Assembly (NCBI GenBank): GCA_951813015.1
Contig: CATOTG010000001.1
Location: 372,001-436,000, forward strand
DNA length: 64,000 bases
DNA from: an uncultured Thermoanaerobaculia bacterium
GTDB taxonomy: Bacteria > Acidobacteriota > Thermoanaerobaculia > Multivoradales > Multivoraceae
Direction: 5' to 3'
Position numbers and translations under genes: made by a program. Each line of letters starts with the position of its first letter. Positions within the stretch are counted from its first letter, which is position 1. This document shows, piece by piece, positions 19,733 through 28,423 of this stretch. Under the pieces are notes generated by a model. The model saw nothing but the letters and a program-made list of their open reading frames with translations. It was not told where the DNA came from and did not search any database.

Positions 19733-20236
19733 TCAGGCCAATCGTACCGCGGCCTGACCCAACTTCTGCCGCAGCGCCTTCAGCACCAGCGGCGGCACGA
19801 CGCCCGACAGGTTGCCGTCGAGGCTGCCGACCTCCTTCGTCAGGCGGCTCGAGAGATAGATCCACTCCGGCGCCGGCAGCAGGAAGATCGTGTCGATGCC
19901 CGGCGCGAGGCGGCGGTTCATCAGGGTCATCGGCAGCTCGTAGTCGAAGTCGGCGCCGGAGCGCAGGCCGCGGATCACGGTGGTGGCGCCCTTCTCCCGG
20001 GCGTAGTCGACCAGCAGGCCGCTGAAGCTCTCGACCCGGCAGTCGTCGGAGTCGCCCACAAGGTCGCGCAGAAGGTCGATCCGCTCTTCGACCGAGAACA
20101 GTGCCTGCTTCTGGTCGTTGAAGAGCACCGCGATGTAGAGCACGTCGAAGAGCCGGCGGGCACGCTCGATCAGGTCGAGGTGGCCGTTGTGCACCGGGTC
20201 GAAGGAACCGGGAAAAATGCCTGTTCGCCGGCTCAT
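19733..20236 (-). CDS. coaD: Phosphopantetheine adenylyltransferase
   Basis: The CoA-biosynthesis enzyme that transfers AMP from ATP to 4'-phosphopantetheine. The nucleotidyltransferase signature is FPGSFDPVHNGHLDLIERA (HxGH-type NGHLD). Further diagnostic blocks are TTVIRGLRSGADFDYELPM and the C-terminal SSRLTKEVGSLDGNLSGVVPPLV. The 167 residues are the normal family length. The start is the ATG at 20236, overlapping the stop of the upstream beta-propeller gene as ATGA, which implies translational coupling. The frame continues far upstream but has no further homology. It ends a minus-strand run of genes beginning with proC. Confidence 0.96.
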   Translation of the reverse strand: MSRRTGIFPGSFDPVHNGHLDLIERARRLFDVLYIAVLFNDQKQALFSVEERIDLLRDLVGDSDDCRVESFSGLLVDYAREKGATTVIRGLRSGADFDYELPMTLMNRRLAPGIDTIFLLPAPEWIYLSSRLTKEVGSLDGNLSGVVPPLVLKALRQKLGQAAVRLA

Positions 20237-22515
20237 TCTCCGCTCCCCAGCTGGCCCGAGAGATCGATCGTCGTCACGTTGTGCGCGGCGTCCGTCAGGC
20301 GCAGCAGCAACAGCCGGGCAGCCCCGGCGGCATCGATCGACAGGGTCTCCCGCTGGCTGTCGAGCAGGCCATCCTCGACCAACGCGGCGCGCCACTCGCC
20401 CGCGTCGACGCTGACTACCGCCTCGCGTAGAGGGCTCCAGGCGTCTTCGACGACCGCGGTCACGCGGCTGCCGTCCCGCGACGCCTCGACCAGTCGCGCC
20501 GGGCTGTGGTCGACGACGACCGCGGCGGACACCCGCTCGGCCTCGAGGGCCTCGCCGGGGGCGTTGTCCAGCTTGTCGGACGCGCTGACCCGGAAGCGAT
20601 AGACGCCGTCCGGCAGCACGGTGGCATCGAAGCTGAAGAAGGTCGCCTTCAGGTCGTCCGCGACCTCCAGCCAGAGAGCATCCGCGTCGCTCGCACCTTC
20701 CCCGGCCGCCGCCAGCGCCGCCTCGCGGGCGAAGGCGAGCCGGAAGCGGAGACTGTCCTTGTTCGGGTCCTCGGCCTCCCAGCGCAGCGTTCGGTAGCCC
20801 AGCTTCCACAAGCTCTTCGTCGAGCCCTTCTGGGTCTGGGCCGGATCGCCGACCGTGGTGAAGATGCGGTCCCGGTTCGGGTGGGCCGGCTCGTAGGCCT
20901 GGTTCGAGGGGTTGAAGTTCGTCGGCACCAGGATCGTCCCCGCGGGGAGCACCTCCAGCTTCTTGATTTCGGGCTTGAGGTTGTGCTGCCGGTAGGTGAC
21001 CTCGACGGCCACGACCTCGGGCGAAAGAGAGCCGCTGCCGCGGAGCTCGGCCCGCCACTGGAGGTAGCGGCCGGGCGGCAGATCGAAAAGAGGCGCCTCG
21101 CGCGCGACGGAAGCCTCGGTCCAGTCCGACCAGGTCTCGTCGGGGTCCGAACTCATCCCGCTGCGGGCGGAGAGCGCGACCTGCGCGCCGTCTCCGGCAC
21201 GCCCGCGCCAGCGGATCGACCCGAAGCTGGCGACCGACGACGCGTCGAGCGGCTTGGCGGTCACCGTCCCCTGCCGCGCCAGCCCTCCGCTGTCGCCGCC
21301 GACGAAGCCGTAGACCGCCGCCGCGTTGACGCTGGCGAAGACGGGCCCCGCCGGGCCAGTGGCCAGACCGACGATCTGGCTCTGATCGAGGTCCTTCTCC
21401 AGCACCATCTGATCGTTCCGGAAGCTGAACAGCTTGCCCTCCTGGCCGGTGGCGACCCAGAGCCTGCCCTGCTGGTGGCTCAGGGCGTACACCGTCTCCA
21501 TCTCGAACTTCCAGATCGACTCGACGGCACCGGTCGCGTCGATCCTCAGCACCTCGGAGCGCGGGCCCTTGAAGGAGGCGGAACGGCTGCCGGCGGAAAT
21601 CGCGCCCGTCTGGACCGTGACAGCGCTCTGCTGGCCGTTGGAGCTCGACGAGTTGCCGCCGGAGGAAGCGGTGCTTCCCGTTGTACCGCTTGCCGTCGAA
21701 CTGGCGCTCGAGGAGCTTCGGGCCCTGCTCAGGTCGACGAAGCTGGCCTCGGAAGCGAGCGCGGAGGCGTAGAAGGCGCCGTCCTCGCCGGGAGTGATCG
21801 CCAGCACCTCGGGTCCGGCGGCGTCGTAGAGCGTGCGGGCCCGGCCCTCCGCGTCGATCTCGAGCAGCAGACCTTCGCCCGCGGTGCCGGCAAGCACCGT
21901 GCCGTCCCGCCGCAGCGCGAGCGAACGGATGTGGACATCCGAGCTGTCGTAGAGGAGCTTCGATTCACCGCTCGCGAGGTCCACGCGGTGCAACTGCCCC
22001 TCCGGACCGGTCGCCACCAGCAAGCCGCCGTCACCGGCGCCGAGAAGCGCCCAGATGTACTGCGCGTCCGGGTCGAACAGTTCTTCGACCTCGCCCTCGG
22101 GCCGCTTCCGGTAGACCTTGCCGTCCGGCGACGAGCCGGCATAAACGGTCCCGTCGCGGTCGACCCAGACCGCGAACACTTCGGGCTCCTCGGTGGCGAA
22201 GAGTTCGGTAACCGAGCCGCTGTCCCCGTCGATCTCGACCTCCAGAACCTTGCCGGAGTTTCCCGTGCCCGCCGCGAACCGGCCTTCGGTTCCCACGAAG
22301 GAGAACAGGAACGGCTCAGCGACGGTGGCGAACTGCTCGGCCCGCTGGGCGAGACGCAGAACCCCCAGGCGATCGACGCTGACGTCGACGAGTTCGCCCG
22401 TCAGGAACGCGGCCTGGCTGTCGGCGCGCCAGATCTGGACTTCCGAGGCGCCCGCGACGCCGCCGGTCAAGAGCAGCAGAATGCCGGCCAGAACCCGGGT
22501 GGCGCACCGCGCCAC
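20233..22515 (-). CDS. Exported beta-propeller protein of unknown function
   Basis: A large secreted or periplasmic protein (about 760 residues). A signal peptide (VLAGILLLLTGGVAGASE) is followed by propeller-like repeats with recurring GxVYAGSSPDGKVYR, LLVATGPEGQLHRV, GTVLAGTAGEGLLLEI and WVATGQEGKLFSF. A Ser/Thr/Gly-rich insertion lies near 270-305. The C-terminal half has fibronectin/Ig-like strands (YRFRVSASDKLDNAPGEAL). No catalytic motif is recognised. The frame can start at TTG 22641, overlapping the upstream stop as TTGA. However, its first ~42 codons are copy B of the dispersed repeat, so I prefer the GTG at 22515, which sits inside the repeat and directly precedes the hydrophobic signal segment. 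It is translationally coupled to coaD. Confidence 0.75.
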   Translation of the reverse strand: MARCATRVLAGILLLLTGGVAGASEVQIWRADSQAAFLTGELVDVSVDRLGVLRLAQRAEQFATVAEPFLFSFVGTEGRFAAGTGNSGKVLEVEIDGDSGSVTELFATEEPEVFAVWVDRDGTVYAGSSPDGKVYRKRPEGEVEELFDPDAQYIWALLGAGDGGLLVATGPEGQLHRVDLASGESKLLYDSSDVHIRSLALRRDGTVLAGTAGEGLLLEIDAEGRARTLYDAAGPEVLAITPGEDGAFYASALASEASFVDLSRARSSSSASSTASGTTGSTASSGGNSSSSNGQQSAVTVQTGAISAGSRSASFKGPRSEVLRIDATGAVESIWKFEMETVYALSHQQGRLWVATGQEGKLFSFRNDQMVLEKDLDQSQIVGLATGPAGPVFASVNAAAVYGFVGGDSGGLARQGTVTAKPLDASSVASFGSIRWRGRAGDGAQVALSARSGMSSDPDETWSDWTEASVAREAPLFDLPPGRYLQWRAELRGSGSLSPEVVAVEVTYRQHNLKPEIKKLEVLPAGTILVPTNFNPSNQAYEPAHPNRDRIFTTVGDPAQTQKGSTKSLWKLGYRTLRWEAEDPNKDSLRFRLAFAREAALAAAGEGASDADALWLEVADDLKATFFSFDATVLPDGVYRFRVSASDKLDNAPGEALEAERVSAAVVVDHSPARLVEASRDGSRVTAVVEDAWSPLREAVVSVDAGEWRAALVEDGLLDSQRETLSIDAAGAARLLLLRLTDAAHNVTTIDLSGQLGSGE

Positions 22516-22572
22516 CCGTGAACCAGTCCGTGCGCCCTTCAGCGGGCGCCCGGATGGCAGGCCGGCGCACCC
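22480..22572 (-). repeat. Dispersed palindromic repeat, full copy B (inverted)
   Basis: Read on the minus strand it matches copy A (37549-37643) over about 95 bp: CCGGCCTGCCATCC, a GCGCCC hairpin arm pair, GGACTGGTTCACGGGTGGCGC and CACCCGGGTTCTGGCCGGCATTC. It straddles the probable start of the beta-propeller gene and supplies the first residues of its signal peptide. Confidence 0.8.
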
Positions 22573-22637
22573 AGTGGCGGACCCGGCCACGATCCCCGCC
22601 GCGGGGCGTGCGCGGTGTCCCCCCAGGGTATGGGCAC

Positions 22638-24494
22638 TCAAGGCGCCGTACCGGGCAGGATCTCGAGGTCGAGCCGGAACAGGCCGTCGAGCGGGATGTC
22701 CAGATCCCGTCCCTGCTCGTTCACGATTGCCAGGTTCAGGGCCCGGGGCTCTCCCTGCAGGGGAGACGCCTGCCAGATCGATCGCACGGAGGCCGGAAGC
22801 TGTGGCATCGGCCGCCCTTCGACGATCAGCCCGCGGGCAGGGACCACGCCGAGCGCGGCGAGCCGGCTCTTCGGTTGGAACGAACGGAGCATGTCGAGCT
22901 GGTCCGCGAGCGACGACGCCTTGCTCGGTTCCAGTTGCAGCCGCGCCGCGTCGATGCTCACGCCGTCGCCGACGAAGAGGTAGTAGCGGCCCGGGCGGCG
23001 ATCCTCGGGAATCGTCACCGGGAGCGTCTCCTGGTACCGGTTCCCGCGATGCCGCCGGAGATCGAACACGACATCTACCGTGTCGCCGGCGTGAACCCGC
23101 CTCGAAGAGGCCTGGGCGCGCTCGATCTCCACCGTCCGCACACCGTGGCTCTGACTCAGAGTCAGTTCGACGCCCTCGATCTCGATCTCTTCGTAGTCCG
23201 AGTTGACCAGCGCGCCGACCAGGGCGAGCAGGTAGAACGCGGCGTTCGTCCCGGGCCCCGAACCGTCGAAGGTCTGCTGCAGCGGCACGTCTCCATGGCC
23301 GCGCAGGCGAAGCGTGCCGGTCATGTCGAGACCGCTCTCACCGCCGCCGTACGAAGCGGATTCGAGCGCCTGCATCGTCGGAATGCCGACCAGCGAGGGA
23401 AGCATCCGCGGCAGATCGGCGAGCCTGAGATCGAAGCGGCGGCTGTCGCCGTCAGGCGTCTCGACCTGGATCGTCATCGGAATGGTCCGCGCCTCGGCGC
23501 CGACCCTTCCCCGCAGTCCGGCGAAGCGGTCCTGGTCGAAGGCGCCGACCACCGAACCGATGTTGCTGAGCCGCATCGAGCTGTTCAACCGCGGCACGAC
23601 GCCGATCACTTCCACCGTCGCCATCGGCACCCGCAGTGGGCCCACGCCCAGGTACGGATGTCCCATCGCCAGGACTTCGCCGTCCTCGACCCGGGTCACG
23701 GTGCCGCCGACCGCAAGCTTCAGGTCGCCGTCGATCAAGACGCCCGCGACCGCGCTGCCGGCACTCAGGTCAGGCATCCCGGCGGTGTCGGCGCGGCCGG
23801 CCGGCGCCGCGGCGAGCATCCGGCGCACCGGATCGCCGAAGCCCAGGGCGGCGATCTGCGCACCCCCACGGCCTCCCCAGTCCGCCGGCGCGACGAGCGA
23901 GCCGAGTTGCTCCGCGACGATCTCCCGAACCGCCGCGGCGACATCGTCGGGGGGCTCGAGCATCTGTTGCACGGACCGGTCGAACGGCCGCAGCGCGCCC
24001 GGAGCAGCCAGTCCCAGGGACTCCCCCGCCGCCTCGCCGGCTTCCAGCGCGCTCAACTCCCGCATCGCGGCAATCGGCGTGATCAGGGCGAGAGCCTCAC
24101 TGGTGAAGGCCCAGGAATAGGCAACCGCTCCGGCAAGGCGTTCGTCGAAGTAGACGGGGCTGCCGCTCATCCCGGCGACGACGCCCGACTCTTCCAGGCC
24201 GTTGCCGCTCAGACGGGCAACGATGTAGCTCGTGCCCGGGTCCATTTCCCGGATCACGCCGACGACCTCGACGCCGAAGCGCGCAGGCTCGCTACCGGCG
24301 AACACGGACAGGCCGTAGCCGGTCTGCCCGCGGGAAAGCTCGTCGACGCCGATCTCGTCGCCGTTCAGATCGACCGGCGGAACGGATTCGGCACGGGACG
24401 CCAAGGTCACCGGTTCCTGCGCCCCAACCGTGACAGCCGACACCAGGACGCCGGCGGCCAGCAGGCCTGGAACGAGGGCCACGGAACGGGTCAC
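22638..24494 (-). CDS. Exported SpoIVB-type (S55) serine peptidase domain protein
   Basis: A 618-residue exported protein with an S55-family peptidase core. A signal peptide ends near residue 25 (VTVGAQ). The likely catalytic serine is in GMSGSP at 108-113, followed by VYFDERLAGAVAYSW. The likely catalytic histidine is in VLAMGHPYLGVG near 285. These are the two motifs that define SpoIVB peptidases, here in the circularly different order seen in large exported Acidobacteriota homologues. The rest is beta-rich, with a DTVDVVFDLRRHRG segment. This genome shows no sign of sporulation, so the B. subtilis role in sigma-K activation does not transfer; the substrate is unknown. It overlaps the downstream propeller frame as TTGA if that gene starts at 22641. 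Confidence 0.85.
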   Translation of the reverse strand: MTRSVALVPGLLAAGVLVSAVTVGAQEPVTLASRAESVPPVDLNGDEIGVDELSRGQTGYGLSVFAGSEPARFGVEVVGVIREMDPGTSYIVARLSGNGLEESGVVAGMSGSPVYFDERLAGAVAYSWAFTSEALALITPIAAMRELSALEAGEAAGESLGLAAPGALRPFDRSVQQMLEPPDDVAAAVREIVAEQLGSLVAPADWGGRGGAQIAALGFGDPVRRMLAAAPAGRADTAGMPDLSAGSAVAGVLIDGDLKLAVGGTVTRVEDGEVLAMGHPYLGVGPLRVPMATVEVIGVVPRLNSSMRLSNIGSVVGAFDQDRFAGLRGRVGAEARTIPMTIQVETPDGDSRRFDLRLADLPRMLPSLVGIPTMQALESASYGGGESGLDMTGTLRLRGHGDVPLQQTFDGSGPGTNAAFYLLALVGALVNSDYEEIEIEGVELTLSQSHGVRTVEIERAQASSRRVHAGDTVDVVFDLRRHRGNRYQETLPVTIPEDRRPGRYYLFVGDGVSIDAARLQLEPSKASSLADQLDMLRSFQPKSRLAALGVVPARGLIVEGRPMPQLPASVRSIWQASPLQGEPRALNLAIVNEQGRDLDIPLDGLFRLDLEILPGTAP

Positions 24495-24541
24495 AGTCAG
24501 GGTTCTCTTCGGAAGTCGGCAACCGGGGCCGGCAACCGGTG

Positions 24542-25129
24542 TCAGAGATCAAAACGCCCGCGGCGCAACACCCGCAAGCCGGCGGAACTCCAAGATACCA
24601 CGGTGGATGGCGGCCCTCCGGGCGTGGTTTCGCCGCCCACGACGAGCGCGCCGGCATCGCCGAGGATCGCTTCGAGGGCCGACAACTCGAGGAGCGGCGG
24701 TTCACCGCTCCGGTTCGCGCTCGTCGCGGTCAGCGGGTGGCCCAGGTCCCGCAGCAGCCCCCGGAGCCGCTCGTGCGCCGGCACCCGCACCGCCAACGTC
24801 CGGCCCCCCGCGGCCGCCGGCGCCGACGCGCCTGGAGCAAGCGGCGCCACCACCGTGAGCGGCGCCGGCCAGTGAACCGCCGCCATCCGCACCGCCTCAT
24901 TCGGCTCAACGCCCAGTTCAACCGCCTGCGCCAGGCTCGCCGCGACAACCGGCAGCGGCTTCCCCCGCTCCCGCTCCTTGATCCGGTAGATCGCATCGAC
25001 ACCCGTCGCCGAGCGCGGATCCACCGCCAGACCGTAGGACGACTCCGTGGGAACGGCGAGCACACGACCGTCGGCCAAGGCTCGCTTCACGACCTCCGGA
25101 TCGCCGTCCCAAGGCCAGGTTTCAAGCAT
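24542..25129 (-). CDS. tsaC: L-threonylcarbamoyladenylate synthase (Sua5/YciO/YrdC family)
   Basis: A YrdC-domain enzyme of 195 residues that makes threonylcarbamoyl-AMP from Thr, bicarbonate and ATP, the first step of t6A formation at position 37 of ANN-decoding tRNAs. Diagnostic blocks are GRVLAVPTESSYGLAVDPRS (residues about 20-40), IKERERGKPLPVV (50-62), WPAPLTVVAPLA and the serine-rich LTATSANRSGEPPL near 150. It lacks the C-terminal Sua5 domain, so it is the short TsaC form. The distance to recN upstream is 9 bp, so the two are probably in one transcript. Confidence 0.92.
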   Translation of the reverse strand: MLETWPWDGDPEVVKRALADGRVLAVPTESSYGLAVDPRSATGVDAIYRIKERERGKPLPVVAASLAQAVELGVEPNEAVRMAAVHWPAPLTVVAPLAPGASAPAAAGGRTLAVRVPAHERLRGLLRDLGHPLTATSANRSGEPPLLELSALEAILGDAGALVVGGETTPGGPPSTVVSWSSAGLRVLRRGRFDL

Positions 25130-25138
25130 GGGGCGGGA

Positions 25139-26854
25139 CTACTCGGCGCCCGCGGCGATGAGTTCCTCGGCGGCCGAGCGCGCTCCCTCCGTGATCTTTT
25201 CGCCGGCCAGCATGCGGGCCACTTCCTCGACGCGGCGCTCGTCCTCTAGCCGGTGGACGTCGACCCGCGTTCGGCCGGCTCGCACTTCCTTCCTGACCTC
25301 CAGATGGCGGTCGCCGCGACTCGCCACCTGGGGCAGGTGGGTCACGGCCAGGATCTGGCCGCCGCGGGCCAGGCCCTGCAGCTTGCGGCCGACGATCGCC
25401 GCCTCGGCGCCGCCCACGCCGGCGTCCACCTCGTCGAACACCAGGGTCGAGGCCGCCGCGGGTCCGGCGCCGCGCACCGCGGTCTGGAGCGCCAGAAACA
25501 GGCGCGCGAGTTCGCCGCCCGAGGCAACACGCGACAGGGGGCGAAGCGCCTCGCCCGGGTTGGCACTGAAGCGGTAGGTCACCTGGTCGACGCCCCGGCG
25601 GTCGAAGCCGACGCGCTCGCCGTCGAGTTCCAGCGGGCTGTCGGGGCGTGGCGCGCGGCCAATCTCGACCTCGAACACGGCGCGCTCCAGAGCCAGGTCC
25701 CGCAGGTGGCCGACGACTGCCGCCTCCAGAGCCGCGCCCAGCTCGCGGCGGGTGTGCGAAAGCGCCTCGGCGCGGACCGCGTACTCGGCAAGGCACGCCG
25801 CCGCCTGCTGCTCCACCTCGTCACGTCGAACGTCCGCCGTCTCCAGCTCGAACAGCTCCTCGGACAGGCGACGGACGTGTTCCAGAACGTCGGCGGCGCT
25901 GCCGCCATACTTCCGGGTCAGCCGCTCGATCACGCTCAGACGCTCCTCGATCGCGTCGAGCCGCCCGGGATCCGCATCAAAGCGGAGCGCCCGGCTGCGC
26001 AGTTCAGCCGCCACGTCGTTCACCAGGGCGCCCGCTTCGCCAAGCGTGTCGGCCCAGTCCCCGGCCTCGGGCCGCCAGCGCGCGATGTCCCGCAGCGCTC
26101 TTCTGGCCTGGGCCAGACGGCTGTCCGCCGCCTGGTCGTCGTCGCTGAGCAGGGCGAACGCCTGGTGCAGTGCAGCCGCAATCGCTTCCGCGTGGCGAAG
26201 CGCTTCGCGTTCGGCACGCAGCTCCTCGTCCTCGCCAGCGAGAAGGCGCCCGCCGTCGATCTCCGAGGTCTGGAACTTCAACAGGTCGATCCGCTCCAGG
26301 CGCAGTTGATCGTCACCGCTCAGGCGTTTCAGCCGGTCGGCCGCCTCCCGCCAGGCCTCACAGGCGCCGGCGCACGCTGCGACGAGGGCCGCAACGGAGT
26401 CGCCGCCCGAGCGATCGAGCCAGACCCGCTGGAGCTCGGGCGACACGATGCCGAGCTCGTCGCGTTGACCGAAGATGCGGATCAGCCGGCGGGTGACCGC
26501 GGCAAGGAGCCGCAGCGTCACCGGATGGTCGTTCACGAACACGCGGTTGCGCCCCGCCCGGGTAACCTCACGTCGGACCAGGAGCTCGCCCCCATCGACC
26601 GGGACTCCGGCCTCTTCGAGCAGCCGCCGCCAGTCGCTGCCCGAGGGTTCGAAGACCCCGCTCAGCACCAGCGTGTCCGCGCCCGTGCGGATCGTCTCCG
26701 AACTTGCGCGCGCCCCGGCAAGCAGTGACAGCGAATCCACGACCAGGGACTTCCCTGCACCCGTCTCGCCCGTGACCACGTTCAGGCCTGGGCCAAACTG
26801 AAGCTCCGCCTGTTCGATCACGGCCAGGTTCCTGACGTACAGCGAGCGCAGCAT
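25139..26854 (-). CDS. recN: DNA repair ATPase RecN
   Basis: An SMC-like ATPase that acts in recombinational repair of double-strand breaks. The 571 residues fit RecN. Walker A is GETGAGKS near residue 32 in the conserved N-terminal phrase LRSLYVRNLAVIEQAELQFGPGLNVVTG. The central region from 150 to 390 is coiled coil with many Arg/Glu/Ala residues. The ABC signature is VASGGELARLFLAL near 455, and Walker B is TLVFDEVDAGVGG. The C-terminal H-loop block reads ILAVTHLPQVASRGDRHLEV. It is flanked by proC (14 bp upstream) and tsaC (9 bp downstream). No SOS box was recognised upstream. Confidence 0.97.
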   Translation of the reverse strand: MLRSLYVRNLAVIEQAELQFGPGLNVVTGETGAGKSLVVDSLSLLAGARASSETIRTGADTLVLSGVFEPSGSDWRRLLEEAGVPVDGGELLVRREVTRAGRNRVFVNDHPVTLRLLAAVTRRLIRIFGQRDELGIVSPELQRVWLDRSGGDSVAALVAACAGACEAWREAADRLKRLSGDDQLRLERIDLLKFQTSEIDGGRLLAGEDEELRAEREALRHAEAIAAALHQAFALLSDDDQAADSRLAQARRALRDIARWRPEAGDWADTLGEAGALVNDVAAELRSRALRFDADPGRLDAIEERLSVIERLTRKYGGSAADVLEHVRRLSEELFELETADVRRDEVEQQAAACLAEYAVRAEALSHTRRELGAALEAAVVGHLRDLALERAVFEVEIGRAPRPDSPLELDGERVGFDRRGVDQVTYRFSANPGEALRPLSRVASGGELARLFLALQTAVRGAGPAAASTLVFDEVDAGVGGAEAAIVGRKLQGLARGGQILAVTHLPQVASRGDRHLEVRKEVRAGRTRVDVHRLEDERRVEEVARMLAGEKITEGARSAAEELIAAGAE

Positions 26855-26868
26855 GAAGAGCGCGTCCC

Positions 26869-27717
26869 CTACTCGTCCGGCACCAGTTCGGCCGCGCGCG
26901 CCGCCGCCTCGATGATCGCCTTGATCAGAGTCACGCGAAGCCCCCCTTCCTCCAGTCGCAGGATGCCGTCGACGGTGCAGCCCGCCGGCGTGGTCACCTC
27001 ATCCTTGAGCAGCGCCGGGTGCCGGCCGGTGTCGATCACCATCTTGCCGGCGCCAAGGCAGGTCTGAGCCGCGAGTTCGATCGCCATCTTGCGCGGTAGT
27101 CCCGCCTTCACGCCGCCATCGGCCAGCGCCTCGATCACGATGTACAGGAAGGCCGGACCGGAGGCCGAGAGCCCGGTGATCGCATCCATGTGCTTCTCGT
27201 CGGCGACGACCGTGCGGCCCAGCGGCCGAAACAGCCGTTCCGCCAGCTCCACGTGTTCGGAGGACGCGAAGCGGCCGGGACAGAGCGCGGTCATCCCAGC
27301 TGCGACGCGGCTGGGGGTGTTCGGCATCGCCCGCACGACCGGGATCTGCACCGGCAGGCGATCCTCGATGTACGACGTGCTGACGGAGGCGAGAATCGAA
27401 ACCAGGACCTGCCCCGAGTGGAGCAGATCGCCGATCTCCTGAAGCACGTGGCCCGCCGTCTGCGGCTTGACCGCGAGCAGCACGATGTCGCCGAACTCGG
27501 CGGCTCGCCGGTTGTCGACCGCACCCTGGATTCCGAACCTGTCGGCGACATGCGCGATCCGCTCTTCGTGCCCCGCGGTGGCGAAGATGGACTCCGCGGC
27601 AACGGCTCCGGCGTCGAACCAGCCGCCGATGAGCGTCCGTCCCATCTCGCCCGCTCCGATCAACGCGACGCGGGGTTCACCGCGTCGGACAGTCTCCCAG
27701 TCGCTACTCGTCGTCAC
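26869..27717 (-). CDS. proC: Pyrroline-5-carboxylate reductase
   Basis: Reduces 1-pyrroline-5-carboxylate to proline with NAD(P)H, the last step of proline synthesis. The Rossmann motif VALIGAGEMGRTLIGG lies near residue 16. MPNTPSRVAAGMTAL (near 128) and SGPAFLYIVIEALADGGVKAGL (near 180) are signature blocks, and the C-terminal VTTPAGCTVDGILRLEEGGLR is diagnostic. I place the start at GTG 27717 (MTTSSDWETV), with GGGAG about 9 bases upstream; the open frame continues to 28206 but without homology and across the promoter region. Length is 282 residues. A proline dehydrogenase gene lies 0.7 kb away on the same strand, so synthesis and degradation genes are neighbours. Confidence 0.93.
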   Translation of the reverse strand: MTTSSDWETVRRGEPRVALIGAGEMGRTLIGGWFDAGAVAAESIFATAGHEERIAHVADRFGIQGAVDNRRAAEFGDIVLLAVKPQTAGHVLQEIGDLLHSGQVLVSILASVSTSYIEDRLPVQIPVVRAMPNTPSRVAAGMTALCPGRFASSEHVELAERLFRPLGRTVVADEKHMDAITGLSASGPAFLYIVIEALADGGVKAGLPRKMAIELAAQTCLGAGKMVIDTGRHPALLKDEVTTPAGCTVDGILRLEEGGLRVTLIKAIIEAAARAAELVPDE

Positions 27718-28036
27718 CTTCTTGTCTCCCTCGGGATGAACCGCAGAGCTGGCGCGCCCCGCGGAAGGCGACGATTCTGCCCTACCGGCGACTACGCCGG
27801 CTACAGGAGCCGGCCCGACTATGCACCTGCTACGATGCGCGCCGAACCGGACACCCGGTCCGGTTCCCGCCAGCCGGTTAGCGCGGTTCACTGCCTGCCC
27901 CGTAGCGGGGTCTTGGCGACTGCTCCGCGTCCTGCCAAGCTGGTCGCGTGCGTAGGTGAGCCAGGCATGGCCGGTGGAGCGGGAGACACAATCATTCGGG
28001 ACGCCTGCAACATCGCGGGTCACCCCATCTAGGAAA
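27718..28036. other. Intergenic region upstream of proC
   Basis: About 319 bp. It contains imperfect GC-rich hairpins, for example ACCGGACACCCGGTCCGGT near 27845-27864 and CCCCGTAGCGGGG near 27899-27911. No tRNA cloverleaf or coding frame could be supported. Confidence 0.4.
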
Positions 28037-28237
28037 ATGAGGCTTCCCCGAAAGACAGAGAATTGGCGCGTGCTGCTGTTTTGCGGCGGCGTCGGCTTCA
28101 CCATACCGGCCCTGCTGGGGGTGGTAGGTGGGAGTCCTTGGTGGCTGCCGGCCGTGCCGATAACAGCGATCCTGATCGCCTGCTCTGGGGCGCCGGACGC
28201 CACCAAGGGTGCCGACGACGATTCTACGTCCGCCTGA
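28037..28237 (+). CDS. Small membrane protein, unrecognised
   Basis: A 66-residue ORF starting ATGAGGCTTCCCCG with AGGA six bases upstream. It has a basic N-terminus (MRLPRKTENWR), two adjacent hydrophobic stretches (LLFCGGVGFTIPALLGVVGG and WLPAVPITAILIACS) that could form a helical hairpin, and an acidic tail (GADDDSTSA). I do not recognise the family. Support comes from the ribosome site, the transmembrane pattern, and a strong hairpin 43 bp after the stop. Base composition is less GC-rich than neighbouring genes. It lies between proC and the proline dehydrogenase gene on the opposite strand. It could also be non-coding. Confidence 0.45.
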   Translation: MRLPRKTENWRVLLFCGGVGFTIPALLGVVGGSPWWLPAVPITAILIACSGAPDATKGADDDSTSA

Positions 28238-28279
28238 GCGAATCGTCGGCGGCTAAGCCGCTGCTAGAAAGAACAACTA

Positions 28280-28310
28280 CCGCCGTCCCCGGTGTACCCG
28301 GGGACGGCGG
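28280..28310 (+). terminator. Strong hairpin, probable terminator
   Basis: CCGCCGTCCCCGG pairs perfectly over 13 bp with CCGGGGACGGCGG across a 5-base loop (TGTAC). It is followed by TTGCCGTTAT rather than a clean T-run. It sits 43 bp after the small membrane ORF, so it may end that transcript. Confidence 0.6.
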
Positions 28311-28395
28311 TTGCCGTTATGCGCTCCCGGACCTGGTCGCCGCTCTCGACTCCCTCCAACTGCGCACCTGAAGCTCCGCGTTTCTGGACGAGAAC

Positions 28396-28423
28396 TAGCT
28401 TAGCTAGCTAGCTATAGCTAAGC
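28396..28423. repeat. AT-rich TAGC tract with inverted repeat
   Basis: GCTTAGCTA and TAGCTAAGC form a 9-bp inverted repeat around GCTAGCTA. The tract contains several CTAG tetranucleotides and is strikingly AT-richer than its surroundings. It begins within the last codons of the proline dehydrogenase gene and runs past its stop, so it may act as a terminator hairpin. Confidence 0.5.

Noticed and set aside
22638..24494. Sporulation gene spoIVB
   Set aside because: Only the S55 peptidase motifs are shared; length, architecture and context differ, and there are no other sporulation genes in the window.
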